Source of the DNA: an uncultured Saprospiraceae bacterium
GTDB lineage: Bacteria; Bacteroidota; Bacteroidia; Chitinophagales; Saprospiraceae
Length of the DNA stretch: 64,000 bases
Direction of reading: 5' to 3'
NCBI GenBank assembly: GCA_937139495.1
Contig: CAKZQC010000027.1
Location: 62,001-126,000 of the forward strand
Positions 1 to 8,939 of the stretch are shown here, one piece after another. The notes beneath the pieces were generated by a model. It worked only from the letters and a program-made list of their open reading frames with translations, made no database searches and was not told the origin of the DNA. Positions within the stretch are counted from its first letter, which is position 1, and every line of letters begins with the position of its first letter. The position numbers were made by a program, and so were the translations under genes.

Positions 1-2
1 TA

Positions 3-1157
3 GAAACGGCCTTCGACAAGCAATTGATGGATATTTTTCAGAAGTCTGGCAATATATCTTATGAACAACACAAAAATCTGGGCAGAGATTACGAATATTC
101 CCCTACTAATGCTGCACTAACTGGCAAAGGTCCTTGGTATGTCAATATCGGCAAAATGGCTGCCACTAATAGTGTAGAAAAAGTAATTGAGGTACCTGAT
201 TGGGATGATTTTAATTTTAAGAACCTATACCAAGAATATTTGGACAAATGCAACAAGGGTATCTTACTACAAGGTGAACAAAAAGTGCTAAAAGCAAAAA
301 TGACCAGCAGTATCGAAAAGCAAAAGGCACGCACAGAGGAGTTGGTTGAATTCCACCAAAACCAAAATGATGAAGATAAAAACACAGCTATTCTAATTAA
401 CATTTGGAAGAAAAAAATCCAAAACTACGAAACTGATCAAGCTACCCTCAAAGAAAATTGTTTTTCTGTCAAAACATTTGCACCTCCTTGTACCGACTTT
501 GAGACGGTACTCAAAAAGCATGAAGATTTGTGTGCTCGTAACGCCCTACCCAAACGTGTAGGCGATGACCTCAAACAGCAACTACAAGATTGCTTGACCG
601 ATGCCGAAACCCTACTGAACGATAAAAAAGCAGCCATTCACAAGTACAAGAGTATCCCTAATTGGCAAAATGATGCTGCCGTAAAAACAGAAGTAGAAAA
701 GCTAGAAAAAGAAGTCGCTGTAGAACAAACTAAGATGGAAACTCAAAAAGCACAATTGGAGGGTTTGCCAGAGGAGTGTTTGCGTCCTATTGCTCTGGAG
801 ATTTTGTTTGAAGGCAATTCTAATAAAATTATAAAAATGGATGATGCCCAATTGGCTTATATTGCCATCTTCTTGCGAGATAATCCCGAAGTACAAATAG
901 AACTGATAGCAAATACTTCTGGAGATCCACTAATACCTATAGAAAATGTTGCTGATAAAGAGGTAAATCATTCTGTTATTACAGAACATACGTTGTCTAC
1001 TCCTCCAACTAAAAAGGATTTAATGATGATACGAGGTTACAGAATAAAAATGCTATTCGAGCAAATGGGAATTGCTTCCAATAGACTTCATGTCAAAGCA
1101 GGCAAAGCCTTGGGTGGAGGAGAAGAAAATAGAAAAGTAACTTTAAATTATTTATAA
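3..1157 (+). CDS. OmpA-like C-terminal domain protein, 5' end outside the window
   Basis: The reading frame is open to the left edge of the window: the codons from base 3 read ETAFDKQ with no stop, so the N-terminus, and any signal peptide, is missing. The visible part has a long charged, probably coiled-coil middle (about residues 60-255, rich in K, E and Q). It ends in a domain resembling the OmpA peptidoglycan-binding fold: an ILFEGNS strand, a DNPEVQIEL strand, a helix with R-G-Y-R-I-K, and a final ENRKVTLNYL resembling the NRRVE end of OmpA domains. I infer an envelope protein that contacts peptidoglycan. The next gene's ATG follows its stop codon directly, so the two are probably co-transcribed. 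The OmpA assignment rests on these motifs only and is moderately sure. Confidence 0.7.
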   Translation, partial: ETAFDKQLMDIFQKSGNISYEQHKNLGRDYEYSPTNAALTGKGPWYVNIGKMAATNSVEKVIEVPDWDDFNFKNLYQEYLDKCNKGILLQGEQKVLKAKMTSSIEKQKARTEELVEFHQNQNDEDKNTAILINIWKKKIQNYETDQATLKENCFSVKTFAPPCTDFETVLKKHEDLCARNALPKRVGDDLKQQLQDCLTDAETLLNDKKAAIHKYKSIPNWQNDAAVKTEVEKLEKEVAVEQTKMETQKAQLEGLPEECLRPIALEILFEGNSNKIIKMDDAQLAYIAIFLRDNPEVQIELIANTSGDPLIPIENVADKEVNHSVITEHTLSTPPTKKDLMMIRGYRIKMLFEQMGIASNRLHVKAGKALGGGEENRKVTLNYL

Positions 1158-1622
1158 ATGAGAATATTACTTACTATCACTGTTCTTCTTCTCTTAATTG
1201 GGTGTAGCAACAATGAAAACAGACGGCTTTTGGAAGATACCATAGATATCATTAAAAGTGGAAGCAATTTTAAGCATTTTGAAATAATTGATGAATGTCA
1301 TTGTATTATTACTGCGAAAGATGGTGAAAGTGTGGATACTATTGTTAAAAAGGTAGATTTTGGAGAATTAGATTACACTCATTCGCTTGTTGTAGATAGT
1401 ACCCACACTTATATTTCTTATTTTGTATTTGACAACGGAGCAGGTATAGATATTATTTATCTATCACCGTTACCTAACCAGCCTATTACCCCAGAAATGT
1501 ATAAATCAGTTATTCCTGGTATTGGTTATTCATCCAACACAGAAGCACAGCTAAATTTAGTAATTAGTAACCTTAGACAAGTAGCCAAAAACTGTGGTGC
1601 TACCCTCAGAGATAGTCTCTAA
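1158..1622 (+). CDS. Small lipoprotein of unknown function
   Basis: A 154-residue protein with a clear lipoprotein signal: a hydrophobic stretch followed by the lipobox LLIGC, with Cys16 as the lipidated residue, then a polar SNNENRR. The mature part is acidic and has no motif I recognise. Its ATG directly follows the TAA of the OmpA-like gene (zero spacing), implying one transcript and probably translational coupling. It may be an accessory subunit of that envelope protein, but this is inference from position alone. Confidence 0.75.
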   Translation: MRILLTITVLLLLIGCSNNENRRLLEDTIDIIKSGSNFKHFEIIDECHCIITAKDGESVDTIVKKVDFGELDYTHSLVVDSTHTYISYFVFDNGAGIDIIYLSPLPNQPITPEMYKSVIPGIGYSSNTEAQLNLVISNLRQVAKNCGATLRDSL

Positions 1623-1714
1623 TACTCCAACCATCGCTTTAAATTATTCCTAAATTTTTCATCAAAAAGATAAGCAGCCTACTTGGGTTGCTTATCTTTT
1701 ATTATTTTAGTGCT

Positions 1715-2191
1715 ATGAAACAAACAACCTACTTATTGCTTGTGCTGCTAGGCAGCCTAATGGGCTGCGACAAAGCCGCTATTGATGCTCAACTCCAAGA
1801 GGATATTGCAGCCATTGAGCAAGATATTGCCAAACGTAACCTGTCTGCTTTTGAAGATGACGATGCTCATTTTTTTTATAGACACGAAGTGAATATCTAT
1901 AATGGTATTTTTCCTGCACGAAATAGCGGAATTAGGCTAGTAGTCAACTACGATGCGGAAATGCTTGATGGTACCGTACTGCATAGCAGCAGTGTCAATC
2001 CAGATACGATTCCGCTCGATAGAGCGGTTATAGGCTGGAAGCTAGCTGCCAAACACCTGAATATAGGCGACAAAATGCAACTATGGCTGCCTTCCAATTT
2101 GGCGTACGGCAGCGATGGCAACGAATGGGTACCACCCAACACGCCCCTTTATTTCAATATCGAATTGGTCGATATTCACCCGCATTTCTAA
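1715..2191 (+). CDS. FKBP-type peptidyl-prolyl isomerase, lipoprotein
   Basis: Starting at the ATG at 1715 gives 158 residues with a proper lipoprotein signal (MKQTTYLLL...LMGC, Cys18). An in-frame upstream start at 1688 only adds nine residues before the signal and is unlikely. After a charged helix, the last 100 residues match the FKBP fold: a strand V-N-Y-D-A-E-M-L-D-G-T-V, the VIGWKLAAKHLNIGDKMQLW segment, the LAYGSDG loop and an F-N-I-E-L-V-D-I end. FKBPs catalyse cis-trans isomerisation at proline and help secreted proteins fold; this one should sit in the periplasm or outer membrane. It lies 7 bp upstream of the multihaem cytochrome gene, so it may assist folding of that protein (inference). 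Confidence 0.88.
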   Translation: MKQTTYLLLVLLGSLMGCDKAAIDAQLQEDIAAIEQDIAKRNLSAFEDDDAHFFYRHEVNIYNGIFPARNSGIRLVVNYDAEMLDGTVLHSSSVNPDTIPLDRAVIGWKLAAKHLNIGDKMQLWLPSNLAYGSDGNEWVPPNTPLYFNIELVDIHPHF

Positions 2192-2198
2192 GTAATTT

Positions 2199-4142
2199 AT
2201 GTTCCAAAAAAAAATACTTTTATCGGCTCTTTTGCTGTTACTAGTGGCATCTTTGGCTACCTACTGCACGCCTAGCTCTAGTACCGAAGTAGCTGCTACT
2301 AGCTTTCGCAACATGCACGATTCGGTTGGCATGGTCGGTATGCAAACTTGTAGAAGTTGCCACGCAGACATTTACGACAGTTATATCCAAACAGGTATGG
2401 GACAATCCTTTGGATTGGCAGATGTACACAAAACCGCTGCCCGATTTGACGAGCAAGCCGCCATTTATGATGCCAACAAGGATTTGTATTATTATCCATT
2501 CTTGCAAGACTCTATGATTCATGTCTTGGAATTTCGACTCGATGGCAAGGATACCACTTATCAGCGTATCGAAAAAATAGACTATGTTATCGGCTCTGGA
2601 CATCACACCAATTCGCACCTCATCAACAAAAATGGTTACGTTTATCAAGCACCAATTACGTACTACACGCAAGACCAAAAGTGGGATTTAGCCCCTGGGT
2701 TTGAAGATGGCAACAACAAGCGTTTTGGTCGGGCTATTCTTTCCGAATGCTTGACTTGTCACAATCATTATCCGACGCCTGCGGCTGGCTCCGAAAACAA
2801 ATATCGACAAATGCCACTAGGCATCGAATGCGAACGTTGTCATGGAGCTGGCGAGCTGCACGTAAGAGAAAAATTAGCTGGAAAAACAGTCGATACGAGC
2901 CAACAGGCAGATTATAGCATTGTCAATCCTCGACGCTTGCCTATCAAGCTACAAATGGATTTGTGCCAACGTTGTCACCTACAAGGCGTAGCTGTACTCA
3001 ACGAAGGAAAAAGCTTTTATGATTTCAAACCTGGAATGCGACTCGATGAAGTGATGAATGTCTTTTTGCCACGCTTTACGGACTCCGATAAGCGTTTTAT
3101 CATGGCTTCGCAAGCCGACCGATTACAGTTGAGTGATTGCTTCACGCAATCAGGCGAATTGTCTTGTATCACTTGTCACAATCCGCACCACGATGTGCAT
3201 GCTACCGACAAGAATCGCTACAATATATCTTGCATTAGTTGTCACAATCCCAACACCACCAAAAGTACGTTATTTGATTGTTCGGAAACGAAAGCAGAAC
3301 GCCAAAAATTCGATAATAATTGTGTCAAGTGCCATATGCCAAAATCAGGCAGCATTGACATTCCGCACGTCAATATTAGTGATCATTTTATTGGCAAAAC
3401 TAATACACTCAACCTCAAAAAAGTAGCATTACTATCTGATGATAGCATTGCTCAAATTGCCAACTTTTTGGGCTTACAAAGTTTGGTGGTCAAGAATCCC
3501 AACAATTTGCAGATGGCAGAAGGTTATTTGGCATTGTACGACAAATTTATGGGCAGCCCAGCTATTTTGGATTCTGCGTATTTTTATTTGGCTCGTGCCA
3601 ATACTCCAACCTCCAATGCCGCTTGGATTCATTACTATTTCAATAAAAAAGACTATACAACGCTACTCCAAAACGCTCCACTAGCTCCAACTATCGAAGA
3701 TGCTTGGACGGCTTATCGGGCGGGCGAAGCTGCCTACAAACTTCGTCAATTAGACAAAGCAAAAAGCTACTACAATCGTGCAACGCAATTGCAACCTTAC
3801 AATCTCGAATTTCAAGAAAAGAAAGGAACAACCTTGGCTCAACTCCAAGAAAACAAAGCGGCTCAAAAAGTATTTGAATTTGTCTTGTCCGAAGATCAAG
3901 ACCGAAAAATAGCTTGGGCTAACTTGGGTTTATTATTAGCCCAACAGGGCAAGGTAACTCCTGCCCTAGCACATTACGACAAAGCATTGGCGCTCGATCC
4001 TGATTACAAAACGGCTTGGCTCAACAAAATTGGCTTATTGGCTCACCTACAACGACAAAAAGAACTAGAAATAGCCGTGCAGCAATTTCTAAAAAAATAC
4101 CCCGACCAAAAAAATGTACTAAAAAAGGCAGGTGTTTTGTAA
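2199..4142 (+). CDS. Seven-haem c-type cytochrome with C-terminal TPR repeats
   Basis: A 647-residue exported protein with an N-terminal hydrophobic signal (about residues 5-22). A Cys follows in A-T-Y-C, which is a poor lipobox, so lipidation is uncertain. Seven CxxCH haem-binding motifs are visible: CRSCH, CLTCH, CERCH, CQRCH, CITCH, CISCH and CVKCH, spread over about residues 50-380 in a layout like cytochrome c554-type multihaem proteins. The last 200 residues look like TPR helices (for example AWTAYRAGEAAYKL and AWANLGLLLAQQGK). Such haem-TPR fusions are electron carriers or enzymes of unknown substrate. It follows the FKBP gene by 7 bp. No nitrite or hydroxylamine catalytic motif could be assigned. 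Confidence 0.87.
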   Translation: MFQKKILLSALLLLLVASLATYCTPSSSTEVAATSFRNMHDSVGMVGMQTCRSCHADIYDSYIQTGMGQSFGLADVHKTAARFDEQAAIYDANKDLYYYPFLQDSMIHVLEFRLDGKDTTYQRIEKIDYVIGSGHHTNSHLINKNGYVYQAPITYYTQDQKWDLAPGFEDGNNKRFGRAILSECLTCHNHYPTPAAGSENKYRQMPLGIECERCHGAGELHVREKLAGKTVDTSQQADYSIVNPRRLPIKLQMDLCQRCHLQGVAVLNEGKSFYDFKPGMRLDEVMNVFLPRFTDSDKRFIMASQADRLQLSDCFTQSGELSCITCHNPHHDVHATDKNRYNISCISCHNPNTTKSTLFDCSETKAERQKFDNNCVKCHMPKSGSIDIPHVNISDHFIGKTNTLNLKKVALLSDDSIAQIANFLGLQSLVVKNPNNLQMAEGYLALYDKFMGSPAILDSAYFYLARANTPTSNAAWIHYYFNKKDYTTLLQNAPLAPTIEDAWTAYRAGEAAYKLRQLDKAKSYYNRATQLQPYNLEFQEKKGTTLAQLQENKAAQKVFEFVLSEDQDRKIAWANLGLLLAQQGKVTPALAHYDKALALDPDYKTAWLNKIGLLAHLQRQKELEIAVQQFLKKYPDQKNVLKKAGVL

Positions 4143-4211
4143 CATTGGTACAACATTCGTATTACATAAGAAAAAAGAAGTACTCCCTACCACAAAAAAA
4201 ATACATTAGCT

Positions 4212-4784
4212 ATGAAAACCATACTCTTATCTGTCCTCAGCATACTGCTACTGACAACTGCCATGCAAGCACAAAAAACGCTTAATAATCCAACAAACAA
4301 GGTTCAGAAAGACCCAAATGTAACGATTATTAAAACCCAAAAAAAACGTATAGATGCCATCAACGACAGTATTTATTATGAACGAGTACAGCAGAAAGAG
4401 TTAGACGGTGTATATATTCCGCTGGACTTGTACGACTGTTTCAAGATACTCAATCAGCAAATGTCTGACGATGCCAAAAAGCAATTTATGGCTTTCCCTG
4501 ATGATAAAGTTGATCGTATGACGCACGGTACTTTGGGTTTCTGGATGGAACACAAGTGGTCAATTTCGGAAGGCTCTCGCCTAACAGAATATTTCCGAAA
4601 AATGGGCGTGCCGCATTATGATTATATGATTGGTATTATTATCCAATCTTATCATCGACACCTACATGGCAAGGATCTGAAAGTAAAAGAGCAGGTCGTG
4701 GAGTTCAAAGCCATCTGGCAAAAAAAGCAAAAAGCGAAAGCGGATGCGATGCTCAACGGAACAGACACCAACGACAACGATTAG
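4212..4784 (+). CDS. Secreted protein, DUF6794-like
   Basis: A 190-residue protein with a cleavable signal peptide (MKTILLSVLSILLLTTAMQAQ). The middle (about residues 65-140) has an IPLDLYDCFKILNQQMSD start, a charged segment and a GTLGFWMEHKWSI block. This resembles the small domain family labelled DUF6794, whose members carry an L-D-x-x-x-x-x-L...G-x-W-x-R/E-x-x-W pattern; the match is from memory and moderate. The C-terminus is Lys/Ala-rich. Function unknown. A strong hairpin terminator follows. Confidence 0.7.
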   Translation: MKTILLSVLSILLLTTAMQAQKTLNNPTNKVQKDPNVTIIKTQKKRIDAINDSIYYERVQQKELDGVYIPLDLYDCFKILNQQMSDDAKKQFMAFPDDKVDRMTHGTLGFWMEHKWSISEGSRLTEYFRKMGVPHYDYMIGIIIQSYHRHLHGKDLKVKEQVVEFKAIWQKKQKAKADAMLNGTDTNDND

Positions 4785-4805
4785 TTGAGTATCTATTGAA
4801 TAAAA

Positions 4806-4850
4806 GAAGGGGAATGACCAATAATTGGTCATTCCCCTTCTTGCTTTTTT
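4806..4850. terminator. Bidirectional terminator hairpin
   Basis: A perfect 15-bp stem (4806-4820 with 4826-4840) with a 5-base loop, followed on the plus strand by a T-rich run. It lies between two convergent genes and can serve both. Confidence 0.85.
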
Positions 4851-4865
4851 TGTATGAAATTGTAG

Positions 4866-5489
4866 TTACAATCCTAAGGCATCAGAAACTGCTTTGATGA
4901 CATATTCTGTATCATTAGAATTCGATTTGTAATCTAAATCATTGACATTTAGCACCAATAACTTGCCTTCAGTATAGCTGTTGATCCATTCTTCGTAGCG
5001 GTCATTCAGACGCTTTAGATAATCAATACTCATCGTCGATTCGTAATCTCTTCCTCTTTTCTGAATGTGATTGACCAAAGTAGAAACATCTGCTTTGAGA
5101 TAAATCAACAAATCAGGTGCATTAACTTGCGAGCTCATCAATTTAAACAGGTCAAAATAATTCTGAAAATCGCGCTCTGCCATCAAACCCATCTTGTGCA
5201 AGTTGGGTGCAAAGATATGAGCATCTTCATAAATAGAACGATCTTGAATAACTATTTTGTCCCCTTTCTGAATATCCAAAATTTGACGGTATCGGTTGTT
5301 CAGAAAATAGATTTGCAAATTGAATGACCAACGGCTCATATCATTATAAAAATCCTCTAAATAAGGATTATCGTCCGTTGATTCGTAGTTAACTTCCCAA
5401 TTAAAATGGTTGCTTAACAACTCGCATAAGGTAGTTTTTCCTGCACCTATATTTCCTGCTATCGCAATGTGTTTTAGACTCTTACTCAT
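4866..5489 (-). CDS. Deoxynucleoside kinase
   Basis: A 207-residue cytoplasmic kinase. A Walker A loop GNIGAGKTTL lies at residues 12-21, the DRSIYED motif typical of deoxynucleoside kinases at about residue 83, and the lid region with R-x-x-x-x-R (KRGRDYES) at about 145. These enzymes phosphorylate deoxynucleosides (dA, dG, dC or dT) for nucleotide salvage. Length fits the dNK family. The substrate cannot be told from sequence. It is transcribed leftwards toward a shared terminator and is separated from lpxB by about 100 bp. Confidence 0.9.
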   Translation of the reverse strand: MSKSLKHIAIAGNIGAGKTTLCELLSNHFNWEVNYESTDDNPYLEDFYNDMSRWSFNLQIYFLNNRYRQILDIQKGDKIVIQDRSIYEDAHIFAPNLHKMGLMAERDFQNYFDLFKLMSSQVNAPDLLIYLKADVSTLVNHIQKRGRDYESTMSIDYLKRLNDRYEEWINSYTEGKLLVLNVNDLDYKSNSNDTEYVIKAVSDALGL

Positions 5490-5596
5490 GTTCTTCTTTT
5501 TGTTAAATATCTTCTATTAGACCGCAAAATATTATTTTTCCTCGAAAATAGATACTTCCGCACTCGCTTTGTCTGTATTATTTTTGTGTAAACTCA

Positions 5597-6715
5597 TTAG
5601 GCTTGCTCTCCAAGTCCTTCCAATATCTGTGTTGCAGCTTGTCTTGCAGCACCTGCTGTTCCTAGTTTTTGGTACAGCATTTCATAGTTTTTGAGTGTAT
5701 TATTACGTGTCGCTTCGTCTTCTAGCAACAGTACCAAATTATCTTTGAGTTGCTTTTCGGTCAAGTCATTTTGTATCAATTCTTTGACAATTTCCTTATT
5801 CATAATCAAGTTGACAATCGCAATATAATCGACTTGAATAATCCGTTTCACGATTTGATACATCAATTGTCCTGCTCGATAACAGACCACTTGTGGCACG
5901 CCAAAAAGTGCCGTTTCGAGTGTCGCAGTCCCCGACGTAACCAGTGCTACTCGGCTATGCTGAAGCAAATCATAGGTTTGGTCTTCTAGCAGTCGAATAT
6001 TCGTATTGTCACCCAAAAAAGTAGCATAAAAACCCAAGGATTGTGCTGGTGCTACGGCTATCACAAACTGATATTTATCCAATCCATTGGCGGCAGCCAA
6101 CATAACAGGCAACATACTGCTAATTTCTTGTTTTCGGCTACCGGGAAGTAAAGCCACAATAGGGCGTTCGTCTAGCTTATTTTTGCTTCTAAAATCAGTT
6201 ACTTTTTCTCTATTTTGGATAATATCCAACAATGGATGCCCTACATATTGCACCGCATAATCGTACTTCTGATAGAATGCCTCTTCAAAAGGCAAAATGA
6301 CCAACATTTGATCAATACATTCCTTGATTTTATGTACTCGTTTGGCTCTCGTAGCCCAAACCTGAGGCGATATATAATAGACATTGCGATAGCCCTGCTC
6401 CTTTGTCCATTTCGCTACGCGCAGATTGAAACCTGAATAATCAATAAAGATCAAAACATCGGGCTTAAATGCCGTTATATCTTGATGACAAAATTTAAAA
6501 TTCTGTCGAATCGCTCCTAAATTTTTAATCACTTCCCACACCCCCATAAACGCCAAATCTCGATAATGTTTGGCAAGGGTTGCCCCTGCCTGCTCCATCA
6601 AGTCGCCTCCCCAAGCTCTGATTTGAGCCTGCGTATCTTGCTTTCGCAATTCTTGGATAAGATTGGCACCATGCAAGTCGCCCGAAGGCTCCCCTGCTAT
6701 GAGGTAGTATTTCAT
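5597..6715 (-). CDS. lpxB: Lipid-A-disaccharide synthase
   Basis: A 372-residue GT19-type glycosyltransferase. It joins UDP-2,3-diacylglucosamine and lipid X into the lipid A disaccharide at the inner membrane. Visible family marks: GEPSGDLHGANL near the N-terminus, YVGHPLLD around residue 157, LLPGSRKQEI around 189, and SGTATLETALFGVPQVV around 262. Length is normal. Its ATG overlaps the stop codon of the kynureninase gene by one base (TAATG), so the two are translationally coupled despite unrelated functions. Confidence 0.95.
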   Translation of the reverse strand: MKYYLIAGEPSGDLHGANLIQELRKQDTQAQIRAWGGDLMEQAGATLAKHYRDLAFMGVWEVIKNLGAIRQNFKFCHQDITAFKPDVLIFIDYSGFNLRVAKWTKEQGYRNVYYISPQVWATRAKRVHKIKECIDQMLVILPFEEAFYQKYDYAVQYVGHPLLDIIQNREKVTDFRSKNKLDERPIVALLPGSRKQEISSMLPVMLAAANGLDKYQFVIAVAPAQSLGFYATFLGDNTNIRLLEDQTYDLLQHSRVALVTSGTATLETALFGVPQVVCYRAGQLMYQIVKRIIQVDYIAIVNLIMNKEIVKELIQNDLTEKQLKDNLVLLLEDEATRNNTLKNYEMLYQKLGTAGAARQAATQILEGLGEQA

Positions 6716-8016
6716 TACAAACAGTCTTTGAGAATCGACACAAAATTATAAACATCTTCAAAGCTATTGTACATCGGCACTGGAGCTATCCGAATCACAT
6801 CAGGTTCTCTCCAGTCAGCGATTACGCCCTTGGCGGTAATGGCATCAAAGAGTGCTTTATCGCTATTTTTGACTTGTATAGACAATTGACACCCTCTATC
6901 TTGATGATTAGTTGGCGTGATGATGCGAATGCGTTCGCTCTTGAGCTCCAGCAATAGAAATTCCAAAAATCCTGTTAGTAATTTACTTTTATTCGTTAGC
7001 TTTTTCATGCCTATCTCTGCGTGCAATTGGAGCGAAGCCAGCAAAGGTGTCATCGAAAAAACAGGAGCATTACTCAACTGCCAAGCCTCTGCCGTTGGGA
7101 TTGGCTGAAATTTATCTTGCATCAAAAAGCGAGTATCTTTATCATTGCCCCACCAGCCTTCAAAACGAGGAATATCGGTCTTGCCTAAGTGTTGTTCGTG
7201 TACAAAAGCTCCTGCTATACTTCCTGGTCCAGCATTGAGGTATTTGTAATGACACCAAACTGCAAAATCTACGTTCCAGTCGTGCAGCTGTACCGCTACA
7301 TTGCCAGCAGCATGAGCCAAATCAAAACCAACCATCGCCCCTACTTCATGTCCTTTTTGGGTTATCTTTTCGAGGTCAAAATACTGTCCTGTGTAATAAT
7401 TGACACCACCAATCATAATCAACGCTATTTCGTCGCCTTGGTCAGCGATTACTTGCAGTATATCTTCCGTGCGTAGCGTCTCCTCTCCTGCTCTAGGAGC
7501 CAATTGAATAAGTGCGGTACTGGGGTCGTAGCCATGGAATCTTATTTGCGAATCTACCGCATATTTGTCCGAAGGAAACGCTCCTTTTTCTACTACTATT
7601 TTGTGGCGTTTGTCCGTAGGACGATAAAAAGAAACCATCATCAAGTGCAGATTGGTCGTCAAGGTATTCATTACGACTACTTCCGACTCTTTTGCGCCCA
7701 TTATTTGAGCTATATTTTTCGTGAAAAATTCATGATAAGGCAACCAAGCACGTTTTGCTTCAAAGTGCCCTTCTACGCCATGTTTTTTCCAGTCGGCTAG
7801 TTCTTCTAGCATCAATTCTTCTACTTTCTTGGGTTGCAATCCTAACGAATTGCCACACAAATAACAATAAGGTTTGCCATTTTTTTGAGTAGGAATATAG
7901 AATTGTTCTCTGTATTCTCTCAACTCATCTTGTTGGTCAAGTTGCTGGGCATACGCCAATGTATTTTCAAAAAGTGGATTCTCCATGTGCAATAAGTCTT
8001 TATAATGAATTTTCAT
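6715..8016 (-). CDS. kynU: Kynureninase
   Basis: A PLP-dependent enzyme that cleaves kynurenine (or 3-hydroxykynurenine) to anthranilate (or 3-hydroxyanthranilate) and alanine. The 433-residue product shows CGNSLGLQP (51-62), the cofactor aspartate in FDLAHAAGN (231-239) and the Schiff-base lysine in HYKYLNAGPG (Lys258). Met11 at base 7986 is an equally plausible start, because the first ten residues lie outside the usual conserved region. The product feeds 3-hydroxyanthranilate dioxygenase, encoded at 60.8 kb. The stop overlaps the lpxB start. Confidence 0.95.
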   Translation of the reverse strand: MKIHYKDLLHMENPLFENTLAYAQQLDQQDELREYREQFYIPTQKNGKPYCYLCGNSLGLQPKKVEELMLEELADWKKHGVEGHFEAKRAWLPYHEFFTKNIAQIMGAKESEVVVMNTLTTNLHLMMVSFYRPTDKRHKIVVEKGAFPSDKYAVDSQIRFHGYDPSTALIQLAPRAGEETLRTEDILQVIADQGDEIALIMIGGVNYYTGQYFDLEKITQKGHEVGAMVGFDLAHAAGNVAVQLHDWNVDFAVWCHYKYLNAGPGSIAGAFVHEQHLGKTDIPRFEGWWGNDKDTRFLMQDKFQPIPTAEAWQLSNAPVFSMTPLLASLQLHAEIGMKKLTNKSKLLTGFLEFLLLELKSERIRIITPTNHQDRGCQLSIQVKNSDKALFDAITAKGVIADWREPDVIRIAPVPMYNSFEDVYNFVSILKDCL

Positions 8017-8465
8017 AAGGCTGTTTTTTTAATACGGCTACAAGATACAAAGATGTTATGAATGTGTTAGGCAGGCTCTAATTTTTTTGTTCCTATTTCT
8101 TCGATTGAGAACCACCAAAAATTAGTCAACAAAATATAGCTAGCAATCAAAAAAAACAATACCCTACCAACCTAAAACGTTGACTTATAGTCCTACCAAA
8201 AACAGAAACGAGCTATCCAAATTTATTCTTGCAGCTACAGAAATATTGATTTAGTCGTTTAATTTTTCGGAAAAATTTTGTAAGCTCAATAAATTTTAGG
8301 AATATAGCACCCAAATTGACTTACATCGCAAGTAATCAACAAATTAGGAGCATTGAAATCACTTATGGGATTCCCCACAATCCACGTTTAAATTTTAGAT
8401 AACAATAGCTTGCTATTCCATCCAAGTGCTGTTAACTAGATTGCACAGAACCACTATACCTCGTT
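8017..8465. other. Gene-free AT-rich gap
   Basis: About 450 bp between the divergent kynU and membrane-protein genes. No credible ORF or RNA gene is visible. A weak promoter-like CATCTTTG on the minus strand (reading CAAAGATG at about 8050) could serve kynU. I see no repeat shared with other parts of the window. Confidence 0.6.
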
Positions 8466-8939
8466 ATGAAATATTTGGTATTATTACTATATACCACTGT
8501 TGCCTACTCTGCTATTCCTTACGTTTTTTTGTATTTAGGTGCATTAAAACAAGTTGGGGAATTGTCCGATGAAGCCATCAGTGCCAATAAAGAAACACCA
8601 CTCCATCCCGCAGAGGCATCACTTCTTCGCAAGCTTGGCAATGTTTCTTTTTTAGTCTTCAGTATCTATCTTTATGCCCTATTGAGCGTTACTTTTGGAT
8701 TGGTTTGTCAGGAATGTTTCCGACTTACTACGTTCATCTGGATTGGCTATATTCTTTTTTATATAGGTGTCGTTTCTAGTTTCAACAATAGTAGGCGAAT
8801 TATGCAGCAAGCCTATCGGGTTACTTTTTCGTTTTCCGAATGCCTGTTTTTTCATAGCATTTTGTTGACCGCCTACAGTCTAGCTCTTTGGGACAAGAGT
8901 TTTTTGCCCACTATTTGCTGTTGGCATTGGATTTACTAG
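8466..8939 (+). CDS. Small integral membrane protein, unknown
   Basis: A 157-residue protein with four probable membrane helices (about residues 3-27, 58-78, 84-105 and 124-147). No domain recognised. Its 3' end overlaps the 3' end of the convergent gene by four bases. It is preceded by a long untranslated gap. Coding status is supported by the clean hydrophobic periodicity and an ATG start, but function is unknown. Confidence 0.6.
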   Translation: MKYLVLLLYTTVAYSAIPYVFLYLGALKQVGELSDEAISANKETPLHPAEASLLRKLGNVSFLVFSIYLYALLSVTFGLVCQECFRLTTFIWIGYILFYIGVVSSFNNSRRIMQQAYRVTFSFSECLFFHSILLTAYSLALWDKSFLPTICCWHWIY

